Counted from the stretch's first letter, positions 53,190-62,032 are shown. The stretch is 64,000 nucleotides of DNA from Bradyrhizobium sp. cir1 (GCF_014198245.1 NZ_JACIHE010000001.1:496001-560000), one strand, 5' to 3'. Translations and numbers: made by a program. Notes: a model not told the origin generated them from the letters alone.

Positions 53190-54250
53190 CTCTCGCTTAA
53201 CGTTTCTTCTGCAGGCGGCGTCCACACCACCTGATCAATCCGTGTTGCGCCGCTCGCCAGCATCACCAGCCGGTCAAAGCCCAGTGCAACACCGCTCGCT
53301 TCCGGCATCTCGGCGACTGCGGCGAGAAAACCCTCGTCGAGCGGATAGGCCTCGCCATAGCGGCGCTGCTTTTCCGCCATCGATTCCGTGAAGCGGCGGC
53401 GCTGCTCCTCGGCATCGGTCAGTTCGCCAAAGCCGTTGGCGAGCTCGACGCCGCAGGCATAGACCTCGAACCGCTCGGCGACCCTGGGATCATCCGCCTT
53501 CACCCGCGCCAGCGCCGCCTCTGGAGATGGGTATTCGAACAGGATGGTCAAACGTCCCTGCCCCAGATGCGGCTCGACATGCTCGACCAGGATCTTGCTG
53601 AAGATGTCCGACCAGGTGTCGTCCCCGGCCACGCGGACTTTGCCGCCGGCCAATTGGGCGAGCGCGGCACGGTTACCCTCGCCGGCGGAGATTGTCGACA
53701 GCAGATCGATCCCCGCGAACCGCTCGAAGGCGCCCGCGACCGTCAGAAGCTCCGGCTCGGCAAAAGGGTCGGCGGTGCGGCCGCGGAAGGAGAACATCCC
53801 GATTCCCGTCGCCTGCGCCGCCCTTGCGATGACGGCGACCGTGTCGGCAATAATGGCGTTGTAGGGCTCACCGGCCCGGTACCATTCCAGCATGGTGAAT
53901 TCGGGCAGATGCAGGTCGCCGCGCTCGCGGTCACGGAACACCCGGGCGAACTCGAAGATTCGGGGCTCCCCGGCCGCCAGCAGCTTCTTGCAGGCGAATT
54001 CCGGCGAGGTCCGCAAGTATCGGCTGACCCGGCTGCCATCGGGCCGCATGATCTCGGTCCGGGGGGCGTGCAGATGGGTCTCATTGCCCGGGGAGACCTG
54101 AAGGACCGAGGTTTCGACCTCGATAACCCCCTGCTCGGCGAAAAAGCCCCGTAAAGCTCCGGTCACGGCGCCCCTCGCCTGGAGGAATGGCCGCCGGTCG
54201 AGGTGCCTGCCGGGCGACCAGAATGGCGACATCGGCTTGTCCCCAGCCAT
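53186..54250 (-). CDS. epmA: EF-P lysine ligase (EpmA, GenX/PoxA)
   Basis: 354 residues, a class II lysyl-tRNA synthetase-like core without the anticodon-binding domain. Motif 2 FEFARVFRDRERGDLHLPEFTMLEWYRAG and motif 3 SGVALGFDRLVML. Ligates (R)-beta-lysine to the conserved Lys of EF-P. Gene order efp (divergent), epmA, epmB gives a complete modification cassette. Confidence 0.94.
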   Translation of the reverse strand: MAGDKPMSPFWSPGRHLDRRPFLQARGAVTGALRGFFAEQGVIEVETSVLQVSPGNETHLHAPRTEIMRPDGSRVSRYLRTSPEFACKKLLAAGEPRIFEFARVFRDRERGDLHLPEFTMLEWYRAGEPYNAIIADTVAVIARAAQATGIGMFSFRGRTADPFAEPELLTVAGAFERFAGIDLLSTISAGEGNRAALAQLAGGKVRVAGDDTWSDIFSKILVEHVEPHLGQGRLTILFEYPSPEAALARVKADDPRVAERFEVYACGVELANGFGELTDAEEQRRRFTESMAEKQRRYGEAYPLDEGFLAAVAEMPEASGVALGFDRLVMLASGATRIDQVVWTPPAEETLSER

Positions 54251-54412
54251 TAACCGACCGCTCCGCAGTCCAGCAAAAGGCTGGCGTTCAACGACAAAAT
54301 GCGTATGTTGCGGCCCGAAACGGGCGCCGAGGTCTGATTTGAGGCCCCAAGTCCCCCATCAATTTGACCACGTCCTGGCCGCAGCCGGGCCAAGCAAGCA
54401 GGAAATACAGCT

Positions 54413-54979
54413 TTGAGAGTCATCGCCAGTTCTATTCGCAAGGGCAACGTGATCGAGCAAGACGGCAAGCTCTATGTCGTCGTGAGCGCCGAGAACATCC
54501 ATCCCGGCAAGGGCACCCCGGTCAGCCAGATCGAAATGCGCCGAATCTCGGACGGGGTAAAGATCTCCGAGCGCTACAAGACCACCGACCAGGTCGAAAA
54601 GGCCACCATCGAAGAGCGCAACTATACCTTCCTGTATGAAGATGGCGACGGCTTCCACTTCATGAACCCCGAGACCTACGACCAGGTCCAGGTCTCCAAG
54701 GACGTCGTCGGCGACGCCGCCGCGTATCTCCAGGAGAGCATGACGGTCAAGCTGTCGATGCACGACACCAACCCGGTGTCGATCGCGCTGCCGCAGCGCG
54801 TGACGCTGGAAGTGGTCGAAACCGAGCCCGTGACCAAGGGCCAGACCGCATCGTCCTCCTACAAGCCTGCGGTGCTGTCCAACGGCGTGCGCACCACCGT
54901 GCCGCCGCACATCTCGGTCGGCACCCGCATCGTGGTGATGACCGAGGACGGCTCTTACTCCGAGCGCGCCAAGGACTAA
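54413..54979 (+). CDS. efp: Translation elongation factor P (TTG start)
   Basis: 188 residues. Three beta-barrel domains; [31 protein letters not shown] carries the modified Lys (K33) in PGKG; C-terminal [47 protein letters not shown] is the EF-P signature. Relieves ribosome stalling at polyproline. Start is TTG with AGGA 9 bases before, giving [13 protein letters not shown]. Poly-Pro proteins in this window (for example 7814) would need it. Confidence 0.96.
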   Translation: MRVIASSIRKGNVIEQDGKLYVVVSAENIHPGKGTPVSQIEMRRISDGVKISERYKTTDQVEKATIEERNYTFLYEDGDGFHFMNPETYDQVQVSKDVVGDAAAYLQESMTVKLSMHDTNPVSIALPQRVTLEVVETEPVTKGQTASSSYKPAVLSNGVRTTVPPHISVGTRIVVMTEDGSYSERAKD

Positions 54980-55024
54980 GCGAGGGGGCGAGGATCGGAA
55001 CAGGTGCCGCCGGGGGACGAGACA

Positions 55025-56626
55025 GTGGGTAGGAAGAGTTTCCGCTTCGTCTCGCTGCTTCTGGCATCGCTGTCGCTCCTCCTTGCCGCTCCGCTGGCCG
55101 CGGACGAATTCCGCAGCCCCTCACTCACGGCCCTGCGCGTCGATTGGCGCGCAGCGCTCGACCAGCTCCGCGCCGAGATCAACAGCCGTCCCCAGATCGC
55201 CGGCGACTTCATCTTCATGCCCCGCCGCTCGGTGCCGCGCTACGATCCGCGTGCAACGCCGGCCCTGGTGCAGCTCAACGGGATCTCCTCGCAGTTCTTT
55301 ACCGGCATTGCCCGCAGCGCCGTGCCCGTGCTGCTGCCGTTCGATGTTGGTGCCTACCTCGAGGCCCGGCGCAGTGGCGCGCCGTCGAGCCTGTCGACGT
55401 CGCGTTACCAGGCCGATTTCAATCCCGTCGATATGTTCGATTCCGGTCCCGCCGGTTACAGCGCGACCTTTTCGCTCGAACCTGGCGCCGGCGACGGCAT
55501 GCCGTCGCGTGTCTTCGCAAGGCCGGTCGAGGTCCAGATCACCGGCTCGGCGCTGCTCTACGACATCGCCGATCCCACCGCCGGCAAGGGCGAGCCGGTC
55601 AAGCCGCTCGCGGCGACCTATCCGGACCTGCGCCGGTTCATCCGGGAAGGCTATGTCCGCTACGCCTTCACGCGCTTCGGCGTCGCCTATGTGGTCTCGA
55701 TCCAGTGCCTCGACAGCGTCGCCAAACCGCGGCGGCTGGCCTGCAAGGAGGCCTATCCGGTTGCCGAGCGCTTCCTGAAGGCCCTGCGCATCGCCGGCGG
55801 CCAGCGCATGCGGCCGCTGATGGACGTCGCCTCCAACGTTCTCGATCGTCCCGCGGCGCGCTCACCAGATTTCAGCTATCGTCCGAGCGGCGACATCATC
55901 CCCAACACCGGCTATCGCAACAAGAGCGGCCGTCCCGACGCGATAGCCTATGCGCAGATCCGCTTCCCACTGGAGAAGGCGCCCGCTTTCGTACGCTCGC
56001 AGTCCTACGCCAGGCGCGACAGGAACGATGGCCCAACCGCCTATCCCTGGCGCGACAATTTCTGCGAGTCCCGCAGCTTCGAAGTCTGGCAATGCGCCGG
56101 CGGTTACGGCCATCAGGGCGAGGACATTCGTGCGGCCGAGTGCCCGCCGCCGGGCGAAGGCCGCGAACCCTGCGATCGCAAGCAGCGCGTCGTCGTCGCG
56201 GTACGCGACGCCGTCGTGATCCGCACCTCGAAGGACCAAGCCGCGACACTTCAGGTCAACAGCCGCAACGAGCACATCCGCTTCCGCTACATGCACATGA
56301 ATCCGCAGGCGATGAATGCCGATGGCCTGCTCAACGGTCGCATCGTCGCCGAAGGCGAAAAGATCGGCATGGTATCGAACTATCTCGACCATCCCGCCGG
56401 CACCTCGATGCATCTGCATTTCGACGTCCAGGTGTTCACCCGCGACGGCTGGATCTGGGTCAGCCCCTACGTAACGCTGATTTCGGCCTATGAGCGCCTG
56501 ATCCGCGCGCGCGGCCGCGAGATTGGCCCGGAGATCGCCGTCACGGCCCAGCCGGTGGCCCACGCGCTGCCGGAGGACGTGATCAAGCCGGACCTGCGTG
56601 AGGGATCGAGCAGCGAGGAGAATTGA
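55025..56626 (+). CDS. M23 family metallopeptidase, secreted
   Basis: 533 residues from GTG 55025 (a GTG 21 bases earlier is an alternative). Signal peptide VGRKSFRFVSLLLASLSLLLAAPLAAD. A long N-terminal region without known domain precedes the C-terminal LytM domain: YGHQGEDIRAAEC (HxxxD) and MHLHFDVQVF (HxH) are the zinc ligands. Remodels or hydrolyses peptidoglycan, or is a regulator of such. The N domain is unlike the usual M23 linkers. Confidence 0.85.
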   Translation: MGRKSFRFVSLLLASLSLLLAAPLAADEFRSPSLTALRVDWRAALDQLRAEINSRPQIAGDFIFMPRRSVPRYDPRATPALVQLNGISSQFFTGIARSAVPVLLPFDVGAYLEARRSGAPSSLSTSRYQADFNPVDMFDSGPAGYSATFSLEPGAGDGMPSRVFARPVEVQITGSALLYDIADPTAGKGEPVKPLAATYPDLRRFIREGYVRYAFTRFGVAYVVSIQCLDSVAKPRRLACKEAYPVAERFLKALRIAGGQRMRPLMDVASNVLDRPAARSPDFSYRPSGDIIPNTGYRNKSGRPDAIAYAQIRFPLEKAPAFVRSQSYARRDRNDGPTAYPWRDNFCESRSFEVWQCAGGYGHQGEDIRAAECPPPGEGREPCDRKQRVVVAVRDAVVIRTSKDQAATLQVNSRNEHIRFRYMHMNPQAMNADGLLNGRIVAEGEKIGMVSNYLDHPAGTSMHLHFDVQVFTRDGWIWVSPYVTLISAYERLIRARGREIGPEIAVTAQPVAHALPEDVIKPDLREGSSSEEN

Positions 56627-56772
56627 GGCAATTAGCGCCTCACCGCGCAGCTCTCCGCCCCATGCGCGCGCAGACTGACCGGATCGACGTCAGGACCATC
56701 CCGAAGCATCGCGCCTTCTCTGGCCCCGGAATTGCTTGGCTCTCGCCAGGCAAACTGGAAGAAGGGAAGCAC

Positions 56773-57681
56773 ATGCGTTGTCTCACCACGGCGGTCGTTC
56801 TGGCCGTTGCATTCGCCGTGCCGGCTCATGCGGAGGAATTGACCGGCACGCTGAAGAAGATCAAGGACACCGGCGCGATCACGCTCGGCGTGCGCGACAG
56901 TTCCGTGCCCTTCAGCTATATCGACGAGAAACAGAAGACCGTCGGCTACGCCATCGACATCTGCATGAAGATCGTCGAGGAGATCAAGGCCGAGCTCAAG
57001 CTGGACAAGCTCGCGGTCAACGAGAACCTGGTCACCTCGTCCAACCGCATTCCGCTGATGGCCAACGGCACCATCGATCTCGAATGCGGATCAACCACCA
57101 ACAACGCAGAGCGCCAGAAGCAGGTGTGGTTCACCAACACCCATTTCCTCACGGCGAGCCGCTTCGTGTCGAAGAAGGCTTCGAAGCTCGACCAGGTCGA
57201 TGACCTCAAGGGCAAGGCCGTCGTCTCGGTCTCCGGCACGACCAACATCACCCAGCTCAACAAGGCCAATGCGGCCCGGTCGCTCGGGATCACCGTGATG
57301 AATGCCAAGGATGTCCCGGAGGCGTTCCTGATGGTCGAGACCGACCGCGCGGTAGCCTTCGTCATGGACGACATCCAGCTTGCGTCCATGATTGCCTCGG
57401 CGAAGGATCCGTCGCTCTACGCCATCAGCACCGGCGCTTTTTCCGATCCCGAACCCTACGGCATCATGCTGCGCAAGGACGACGTAGCATTCAAGGCCGT
57501 GGTCGATCGGGCCACCGCAAGACTCTACAAGAGCCCGGAGATCGAGAAGATCTACAACAAATGGTTCATGGAGCCGGTGCCGCCGCGCGGCCTGAACTTC
57601 CACGTGCCGATGCCGGTCTCGATGAAGAAGTCGTTCGAGCACCCGTCGGACAATCCCGATCCTGCGTCGTATGGGGGCTGA
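56773..57681 (+). CDS. ABC transporter substrate-binding protein for acidic amino acids (GltI-like)
   Basis: 302 residues. Signal peptide MRCLTTAVVLAVAFAVPAHA; then LTGTLKKIKDTGAITLGVRDSSVPFSYIDEKQKTVGYAIDI, the glutamate/aspartate-binding signature, NENLVTSSNRIPLMANGTIDLECGSTTNN with the ligand-binding Arg region, and VPEAFLMVETDRAVAFVMDDIQLAS. Ends MKKSFEHPSDNPDPASYGG. No permease or ATPase genes are adjacent, so this is an orphan binding protein or works with a distant system. GAAGGGAAG precedes the ATG. Confidence 0.92.
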   Translation: MRCLTTAVVLAVAFAVPAHAEELTGTLKKIKDTGAITLGVRDSSVPFSYIDEKQKTVGYAIDICMKIVEEIKAELKLDKLAVNENLVTSSNRIPLMANGTIDLECGSTTNNAERQKQVWFTNTHFLTASRFVSKKASKLDQVDDLKGKAVVSVSGTTNITQLNKANAARSLGITVMNAKDVPEAFLMVETDRAVAFVMDDIQLASMIASAKDPSLYAISTGAFSDPEPYGIMLRKDDVAFKAVVDRATARLYKSPEIEKIYNKWFMEPVPPRGLNFHVPMPVSMKKSFEHPSDNPDPASYGG

Positions 57682-57699
57682 CGAGAGAGCCCGCTGATG

Positions 57700-57778
57700 C
57701 GTAGCCCGGATGAGCGAAGCGACATCCGGGACTTTTACGACGACTGCCCCGGGTGCCGCTTCGCTCACCCGGGCTACA
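57700..57778. repeat. REP-like repeat CGTAGCCCGG...CCCGGGCTAC, copy 2
   Basis: Same element as 43411-43489 with different spacer. GTAGCCCGGATGAGCGAAGC and the inverted GCTTCGCTCACCCGGGCTAC pair to a long hairpin. It lies between the amino acid binding protein and the convergent cupin gene, whose stop is at 57780. Confidence 0.88.
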
Positions 57779-57779
57779 G

Positions 57780-58283
57780 TCAATCCAGATACGTAGTGAG
57801 CTGCGCGCCCTCGTCCGCGACGAACACCGCGATCAATTCCGCCGGCTCCGTCGCGCTCGCGTTCGCCGATACGAGATGCGTCGAGCCTGGCGGCTCGAAG
57901 AACGACTGGCCGACACCAAAAGTCACGACCGGACCGCCGCCGAGCTGCGAGCGGATCTCGCCTTTGGTGATGTGCGCGGTCACCGAACCCGCGTGGCGGT
58001 GCGGCCGCGAAAATCCGCCGGGACCGTAGAACACGCGCACGATCGTGACGCGCTTGCCCGGCACATTCGGCAAGGCGTAGGAGCCGATCGGCTCGACCTT
58101 GTCGAGCGGCGAACTCTCGGCCGCGGTGGCGCAGAGCGGCGCAAGTGCGCCGGAGACGGTGTCGATCGTCAGCGGCAGCGCCTTGCCGATTGCGAACGCG
58201 CAGGCGAGCCCTGTGACGACGGCGAGCACGGCCGAACGTGACAATGTCGGACGTTCCATTACAGAAAAGCTCATGGCTGTCAT
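57780..58283 (-). CDS. Cupin-fold membrane-anchored protein
   Basis: 167 residues. MTAMSFSVMERPTLSRSAVLAVVTGLACAFAIGKALPLTI is a signal-anchor; the cupin barrel has VFYGPGGFSRPHRHAGSVTAHITKGEIRSQLGGG and VGQSFFEPPGSTHLVSANASATEPAELI, with metal His residues in PHRH and STH. AGGAGA lies about 9 bases before the ATG at 58283. Follows ahpD-like gene in one unit, 21 bases after its stop. Confidence 0.82.
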   Translation of the reverse strand: MTAMSFSVMERPTLSRSAVLAVVTGLACAFAIGKALPLTIDTVSGALAPLCATAAESSPLDKVEPIGSYALPNVPGKRVTIVRVFYGPGGFSRPHRHAGSVTAHITKGEIRSQLGGGPVVTFGVGQSFFEPPGSTHLVSANASATEPAELIAVFVADEGAQLTTYLD

Positions 58284-58304
58284 CGTGATCTCTCCTTCCT
58301 GCAA

Positions 58305-58778
58305 TCAGGATGCTGCGGCCGGCCGCTTTGCAGGCGTCCAGCGAAACGCCGCGCCAAAACGGTTCCAGACATTGATCGAGGCGACCGCGGAGGTCAGATA
58401 CGTCAGTTCCGTCTCGGAGAATTCGCGGGACGCTTCCGCGTAGACCTCCTCGCTGACGCCCTCGGGCAGACAGGTCAGCGCCTCGGCCCAGGCAAGAGCC
58501 GCCCGCTCGCGCGCGGAAAAGATCGGCGCCTCGCGCCAGACCGCGACCAGATGGAGCTTGTCGACGGGCACGCCGATGCGCTCCGACAACAGGACGTGAT
58601 GCTGTACGCAGAAGGCGCAGCCATTGATCTGCGAGGCGCGCAGCTTGACCAGTTCGAGCAGCTGTTTGTCGAGGCCTGCCTTGGCCGCCAGCTGGCCCAG
58701 CGCCAGCACCAGATCATACAAGTCCGGCGCGATCCGCTTGAAATCCTCGTATTCGCTGCGGGCGTGTGACATCGCCAT
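58305..58778 (-). CDS. Carboxymuconolactone decarboxylase family, AhpD-like peroxidase
   Basis: 157 residues. MAMSHARSEYEDFKRIAPDLYDLVLALGQLAAKAGLDKQLLELVKLRASQINGCAFCVQHHVLLSERIGV: CxxC (CAFC) and His of the AhpD proton relay are present. Reduces peroxides or acts as disulfide reductase. First gene of the unit with the cupin gene, divergent from marR. The MarR-type palindromes lie just before it. Confidence 0.9.
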   Translation of the reverse strand: MAMSHARSEYEDFKRIAPDLYDLVLALGQLAAKAGLDKQLLELVKLRASQINGCAFCVQHHVLLSERIGVPVDKLHLVAVWREAPIFSARERAALAWAEALTCLPEGVSEEVYAEASREFSETELTYLTSAVASINVWNRFGAAFRWTPAKRPAAAS

Positions 58779-58792
58779 GAACCTCGTGTCAT

Positions 58793-58828
58793 TATAAGAG
58801 CACTTACATTGTATAAGAGCTCTTACAT
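58793..58828. promoter_or_regulatory. Paired MarR operator palindromes
   Basis: TATAAGAGCACTTACAT (58793-58809) and TATAAGAGCTCTTACAT (58812-58828) are two copies of one site, 19 bases apart. The second is a near-perfect palindrome around TAAGAGCTCTTA and overlaps the marR ATG at 58827. They lie in the 48-base space between the divergent ahpD-like and marR genes. Binding would silence both genes, as is usual for MarR autorepressors. Confidence 0.88.
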
Positions 58829-59345
58829 GCCGCGCAAGACCGCTGATATCACGAGATCGAAAAACCGGGAGACGCCCCGGCCGATTGCCGTCCGCGTGCC
58901 CGCCCCTGGCGAAGGCAAGCGCGGCGAAGAGGGCTATCTCGGCTATCTCCTGCGCCAGGCCCACGCCGCGGTCCGCCTGACGATGGAGCGGACGCTCGCC
59001 GATCTCGGCGTCACGTCGCCGCAATTCGCGGTGCTGACGATGCTGAACGCCTATCCAGGACTATCAGGCGCCGACGTCGCCCGCCTTACCTTCCTGACGC
59101 CGCAGACCGTCGGCGTCATCATCCGCAATCTCGAGCGCGACGGCGCGATTGTGATGACGCCCCATCCGGTCCATGGCCGCATCCAGCAGTGGACACTGAC
59201 GCCGCGCGGGGCGACGCTGTTGAAGGCCTGCCGGGAGCGGGTGATCGCGCTGGAGAGGCGCCTCGCACGTGATCTGGATGCCAAGGCGGAAACCGCGGTC
59301 CGGCGCTGGCTTGCCGGCATCGCCGCCGACTTGCAGGAGGACTAG
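58827..59345 (+). CDS. MarR family transcriptional regulator
   Basis: 172 residues from ATG 58827 (MPRKTADITRSKNRE); a start at 58809 would extend into the operator. Winged helix: TSPQFAVLTMLNAYPGLSGADVARLTFLTPQTVGVIIRNLERDGAIVMTPHPVHGRIQQWTLTPRG. Represses the divergent peroxidase/cupin genes and itself; ligand or oxidant unknown. No Cys residue in a classical OhrR position is visible at the N-terminus. Confidence 0.93.
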   Translation: MPRKTADITRSKNRETPRPIAVRVPAPGEGKRGEEGYLGYLLRQAHAAVRLTMERTLADLGVTSPQFAVLTMLNAYPGLSGADVARLTFLTPQTVGVIIRNLERDGAIVMTPHPVHGRIQQWTLTPRGATLLKACRERVIALERRLARDLDAKAETAVRRWLAGIAADLQED

Positions 59346-59476
59346 ACGGGCCTAGTCGCTGCCGCCTCCGACGCCGCATCACCCGCCGCCATCGGAATCC
59401 GAGAAATTGCCGGCGTCGCCGGCGCCCTGCATGCCGCGGCCAAAGTTCTCGGCGATGATCATCAGGATCACGACGC

Positions 59477-59728
59477 CTAATCGCCCTTCAACACCTTCTT
59501 GACCTCGCCGTCGGGCCACGTCTCGCCGGCAGCGATCACCCGGACTCGGCTCTGGTCCGTGCCATTCACCAGCACATGCGAACTTACCCGGTCGCCGCTT
59601 GGCTCCAGTCGCAAATCGGTCTCGGGCTTCCAGCTCAACGTGGTCGCGAGATCGCCGGGGAAGATCTGCCATCGCGATCCGTCGTCGAGCTCGACGACGT
59701 GGCTTTCCGCATGCGCACGTATCTTCAT
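59477..59728 (-). CDS. Small hypothetical protein (83 aa)
   Basis: MKIRAHAESHVVELDDGSRWQIFPGDLATTLSWKPETDLRLEPSGDRVSSHVLVNGTDQSRVRVIAAGETWPDGEVKKVLKGD. All-beta, no membrane span, ends KKVLKGD. GAGGTGGG precedes the ATG at 59728. Common in Bradyrhizobium as a lone gene; function unknown. Downstream (to 59370) only weak frames. Confidence 0.75.
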   Translation of the reverse strand: MKIRAHAESHVVELDDGSRWQIFPGDLATTLSWKPETDLRLEPSGDRVSSHVLVNGTDQSRVRVIAAGETWPDGEVKKVLKGD

Positions 59729-59874
59729 CCCACCTCGAATATTTCGATGAACAGACCATGTTCGGAGGGAATGCAGCAGCGCAACAGTTTGTTCCGGTGA
59801 ACGCCGGCCGGCGCCTGGTCTTCGTGTTCCAGGAACCGTCCCACAGAGACCCTGTTTCCGGCTAGAATGTGCCC

Positions 59875-61104
59875 ATGAACCACGCTGATTCCTCGCCCCG
59901 ATACACCCGCCGCTCCCTGCTCCAGTCAACGCTCGGCGCAGCCGCTTTGCTGGCGCTCCCGATGCGCGTTCTCGCCGCACCTGCCGGCTTCGACGAATGG
60001 CGCGAGAGCTTTCGCGCACGCGCGCTGGCCAAGGGCATTTCGGCTGCGACCTGGCAGCGCGCGATGGCGCGGGTCGAGCCCGACATGAGCGTGTTCAAGC
60101 AGATGCGCAACCAGCCCGAATTCCACGAGCAGGTCTGGCAATACATCAACCGCCGCGTCTCGGACTGGCGCATCATCAACGGCAAGATCGCGCTGAAGAA
60201 CAACGAGGCGCTGCTCGCGCGCATCGAGCGCGATTTCGGAGTCGAGCGCGGCACGCTGCTGGCGCTGTGGGGCGTCGAGTCCGCCTATGGCGATCCCTTG
60301 GTGCAGCAGAACCACATGACGCCGGTATTTCCCTCGCTCGCCGCGCTCGCCTGGAACGAGCCGCGCCGCAAGGCCTATTGGGAGACCGAGCTGATCAACG
60401 CGCTGCGCATCGTCGACAAGGGCTGGAGCACGCCCGAGGAGATGAAGGGCTCCTGGGCCGGCGCGATGGGGCACTCGCAATGGATGCCGGAAGTCTGGCT
60501 CAATGTCGGCATCGACTATGACGGCGACGGCAAGGTCTCACCGTTCGGCAAGCCCGACGATGCGCTGGGCTCGACCGCAAAATATCTCGTCAATCGCGGC
60601 AAGTGGCATCGCGGCGAGCATTGGGGCTACGAGGTGCGCGCGCCCGGTGACATGAGCGGCAGCCGGACCTATGCGGCCTGGCAGGCGGCGGGCGTCACCC
60701 GCGCCGATGGCCAGCCGTTTCCGCAGCCGAGTGCCTCGGCGCAGATGTGGACGCCGGTTGCGGGCGGGCCGACATTCCTGCTGGGGCCGAACTTCTACTC
60801 GGTGAAGAGCTACAATCCCTCGATGAACTACGCGCTGGCGATCTGCCATCTCGGCGACCGCTGTCTCGGCGCGCCGCCCTTCATCCAGCCCTTCCCCGGC
60901 TCCGAGCGCACGTTGACACTTGCCGAGGTGCAGGAGATGCAGACACGCCTGACCAAGGCCGGTTTCGACACCGGCGGCACCGACGGCCGCGTCGGCAACG
61001 ACACGATGAAGGCGATCAAGGATTTTCAGCAGCGCGCCGGGATCACGCCGGCCGATGGCTATGGCGGGCTGAAGGTGCTGGCGAAGCTGCGGCAGGGATC
61101 GTAG
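59875..61104 (+). CDS. Lytic murein transglycosylase (MltB-like) with peptidoglycan-binding domain
   Basis: 409 residues. Signal MNHADSSPRYTRRSLLQSTLGAAALLALP (twin-Arg like), catalytic SLT_2 domain (LLALWGVESAYGDPLVQQNHMTPVFPSLAALAW; the Glu in GVESAYGD is catalytic; GAMGHSQWMPEVWLNVGIDYDGDGK) and a C-terminal peptidoglycan-binding repeat (LAEVQEMQTRLTKAGFDTGGTDGRVGNDTMKAIKDFQQRAG). Cleaves glycan strands with anhydro product. ATG 59875 chosen over GTG 59869. Confidence 0.93.
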   Translation: MNHADSSPRYTRRSLLQSTLGAAALLALPMRVLAAPAGFDEWRESFRARALAKGISAATWQRAMARVEPDMSVFKQMRNQPEFHEQVWQYINRRVSDWRIINGKIALKNNEALLARIERDFGVERGTLLALWGVESAYGDPLVQQNHMTPVFPSLAALAWNEPRRKAYWETELINALRIVDKGWSTPEEMKGSWAGAMGHSQWMPEVWLNVGIDYDGDGKVSPFGKPDDALGSTAKYLVNRGKWHRGEHWGYEVRAPGDMSGSRTYAAWQAAGVTRADGQPFPQPSASAQMWTPVAGGPTFLLGPNFYSVKSYNPSMNYALAICHLGDRCLGAPPFIQPFPGSERTLTLAEVQEMQTRLTKAGFDTGGTDGRVGNDTMKAIKDFQQRAGITPADGYGGLKVLAKLRQGS

Positions 61105-61123
61105 GCCGACCCCCTCCCCTGCC

Positions 61124-61227
61124 GTCATTCCGGGGCGCGCCACTTGGCGCGAACCCGGAATCCATTCCACCGCGTCGCTAGCTGCACGATGGATTCCGGG
61201 CTCGCGGTTCGCGCGCCCCGGAATGAC
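61124..61227. repeat. Palindromic repeat GTCATTCCGGGGCGCG type
   Basis: GTCATTCCGGGGCGCGC and GCGCGCCCCGGAATGAC are perfect inverted arms, with a second inner pair CCCGGAATCCAT/ATGGATTCCGGG. Found between convergent genes; a common Bradyrhizobiaceae hairpin repeat. Confidence 0.88.
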
Positions 61228-61234
61228 ACCGTGG

Positions 61235-62032
61235 TCAATGCCTGTACTGCGGCTCCTCGGCATCGAGCTGCCGGCGGATCGCGGCAAGATGCAATCTCGC
61301 GGATTCGGAATCGCCCTCGCGCATCTGCTTGTATGTTTCGGCGGCAACCGCGGGATCGACCGGCAGCACCTTGCGTCCCGTCGACATCGCGAGCACCTGC
61401 ACCTCGGCGGCGCGCTCGAGATAATAGAGATCGTCCCAGGCCTCCGCGATGGTCGGGGCCAGCACCATTACGCCGTGATGCTTCATGAAGACGATGTCGG
61501 CATCGCCGACGGCGGAGGCGATGCGCGCACCCTCGCGGTTGTCGAGCGCGAGACCATTGTAGTCGCGGTCGACCGCGGTGCGGCCGTAGAATTTCAGCGC
61601 AGTCTGGCCGGCCCAGATCAGCGGATCGCCCTCGGTCATCGACAGTGCCGTTGCATAGGGCATGTGGGTGTGGAAGGCGACCTTGGCGCGCGGCAGGCGC
61701 TTGTGCATCTCGGCATGGATGTAGAAGGCGGTCGCCTCGGGCACGCCCTCGCCGTCGAGAACATTGCCGTGGAAGTCGCAGATCAGGAGCTTTGACGCCG
61801 TCAGCTCGCGGAAGGCGTAGCCGTAGGGGTTGACCAGGAACAGATCGTCATGGCCCGGCACAACCGCCGAGAAATGGTTGCAGATGCCTTCCTCAAAGCC
61901 GTTGCGCGCGGCCATGCGGAAGCAGGCGGCGAGGTCCTCGCGCGCGGTGCGGATCGCATCGGTGGCAAGGTCCGGCCGGTTCGAGCGGAATGGCGCGGGC
62001 GAGGAAGCAGGCGAATGAAGGCTGTGCGCCAT
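61235..62032 (-). CDS. Class II aldolase/adducin family protein
   Basis: 265 residues. AAREDLAACFRMAARNGFEEGICNHFSAVVPGHDDLFLVNPYGYAFRELTASKLLICDFHGNVL, zinc His pair HTHMPYATALSM and HHGVMVLAPTIAEAWDDLYYLERAAEVQ. Typical of fuculose/rhamnulose aldolases and epimerases; substrate unknown. Possible operon with the SDR gene 96 bases upstream, both read leftward. Confidence 0.92.
   Translation of the reverse strand: MAHSLHSPASSPAPFRSNRPDLATDAIRTAREDLAACFRMAARNGFEEGICNHFSAVVPGHDDLFLVNPYGYAFRELTASKLLICDFHGNVLDGEGVPEATAFYIHAEMHKRLPRAKVAFHTHMPYATALSMTEGDPLIWAGQTALKFYGRTAVDRDYNGLALDNREGARIASAVGDADIVFMKHHGVMVLAPTIAEAWDDLYYLERAAEVQVLAMSTGRKVLPVDPAVAAETYKQMREGDSESARLHLAAIRRQLDAEEPQYRH

Noticed and set aside
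59379..59470. Short minus-strand peptide rich in Gly and Asp after the 59477 gene
   Set aside because: No start signal and no conservation can be judged; too weak to call.
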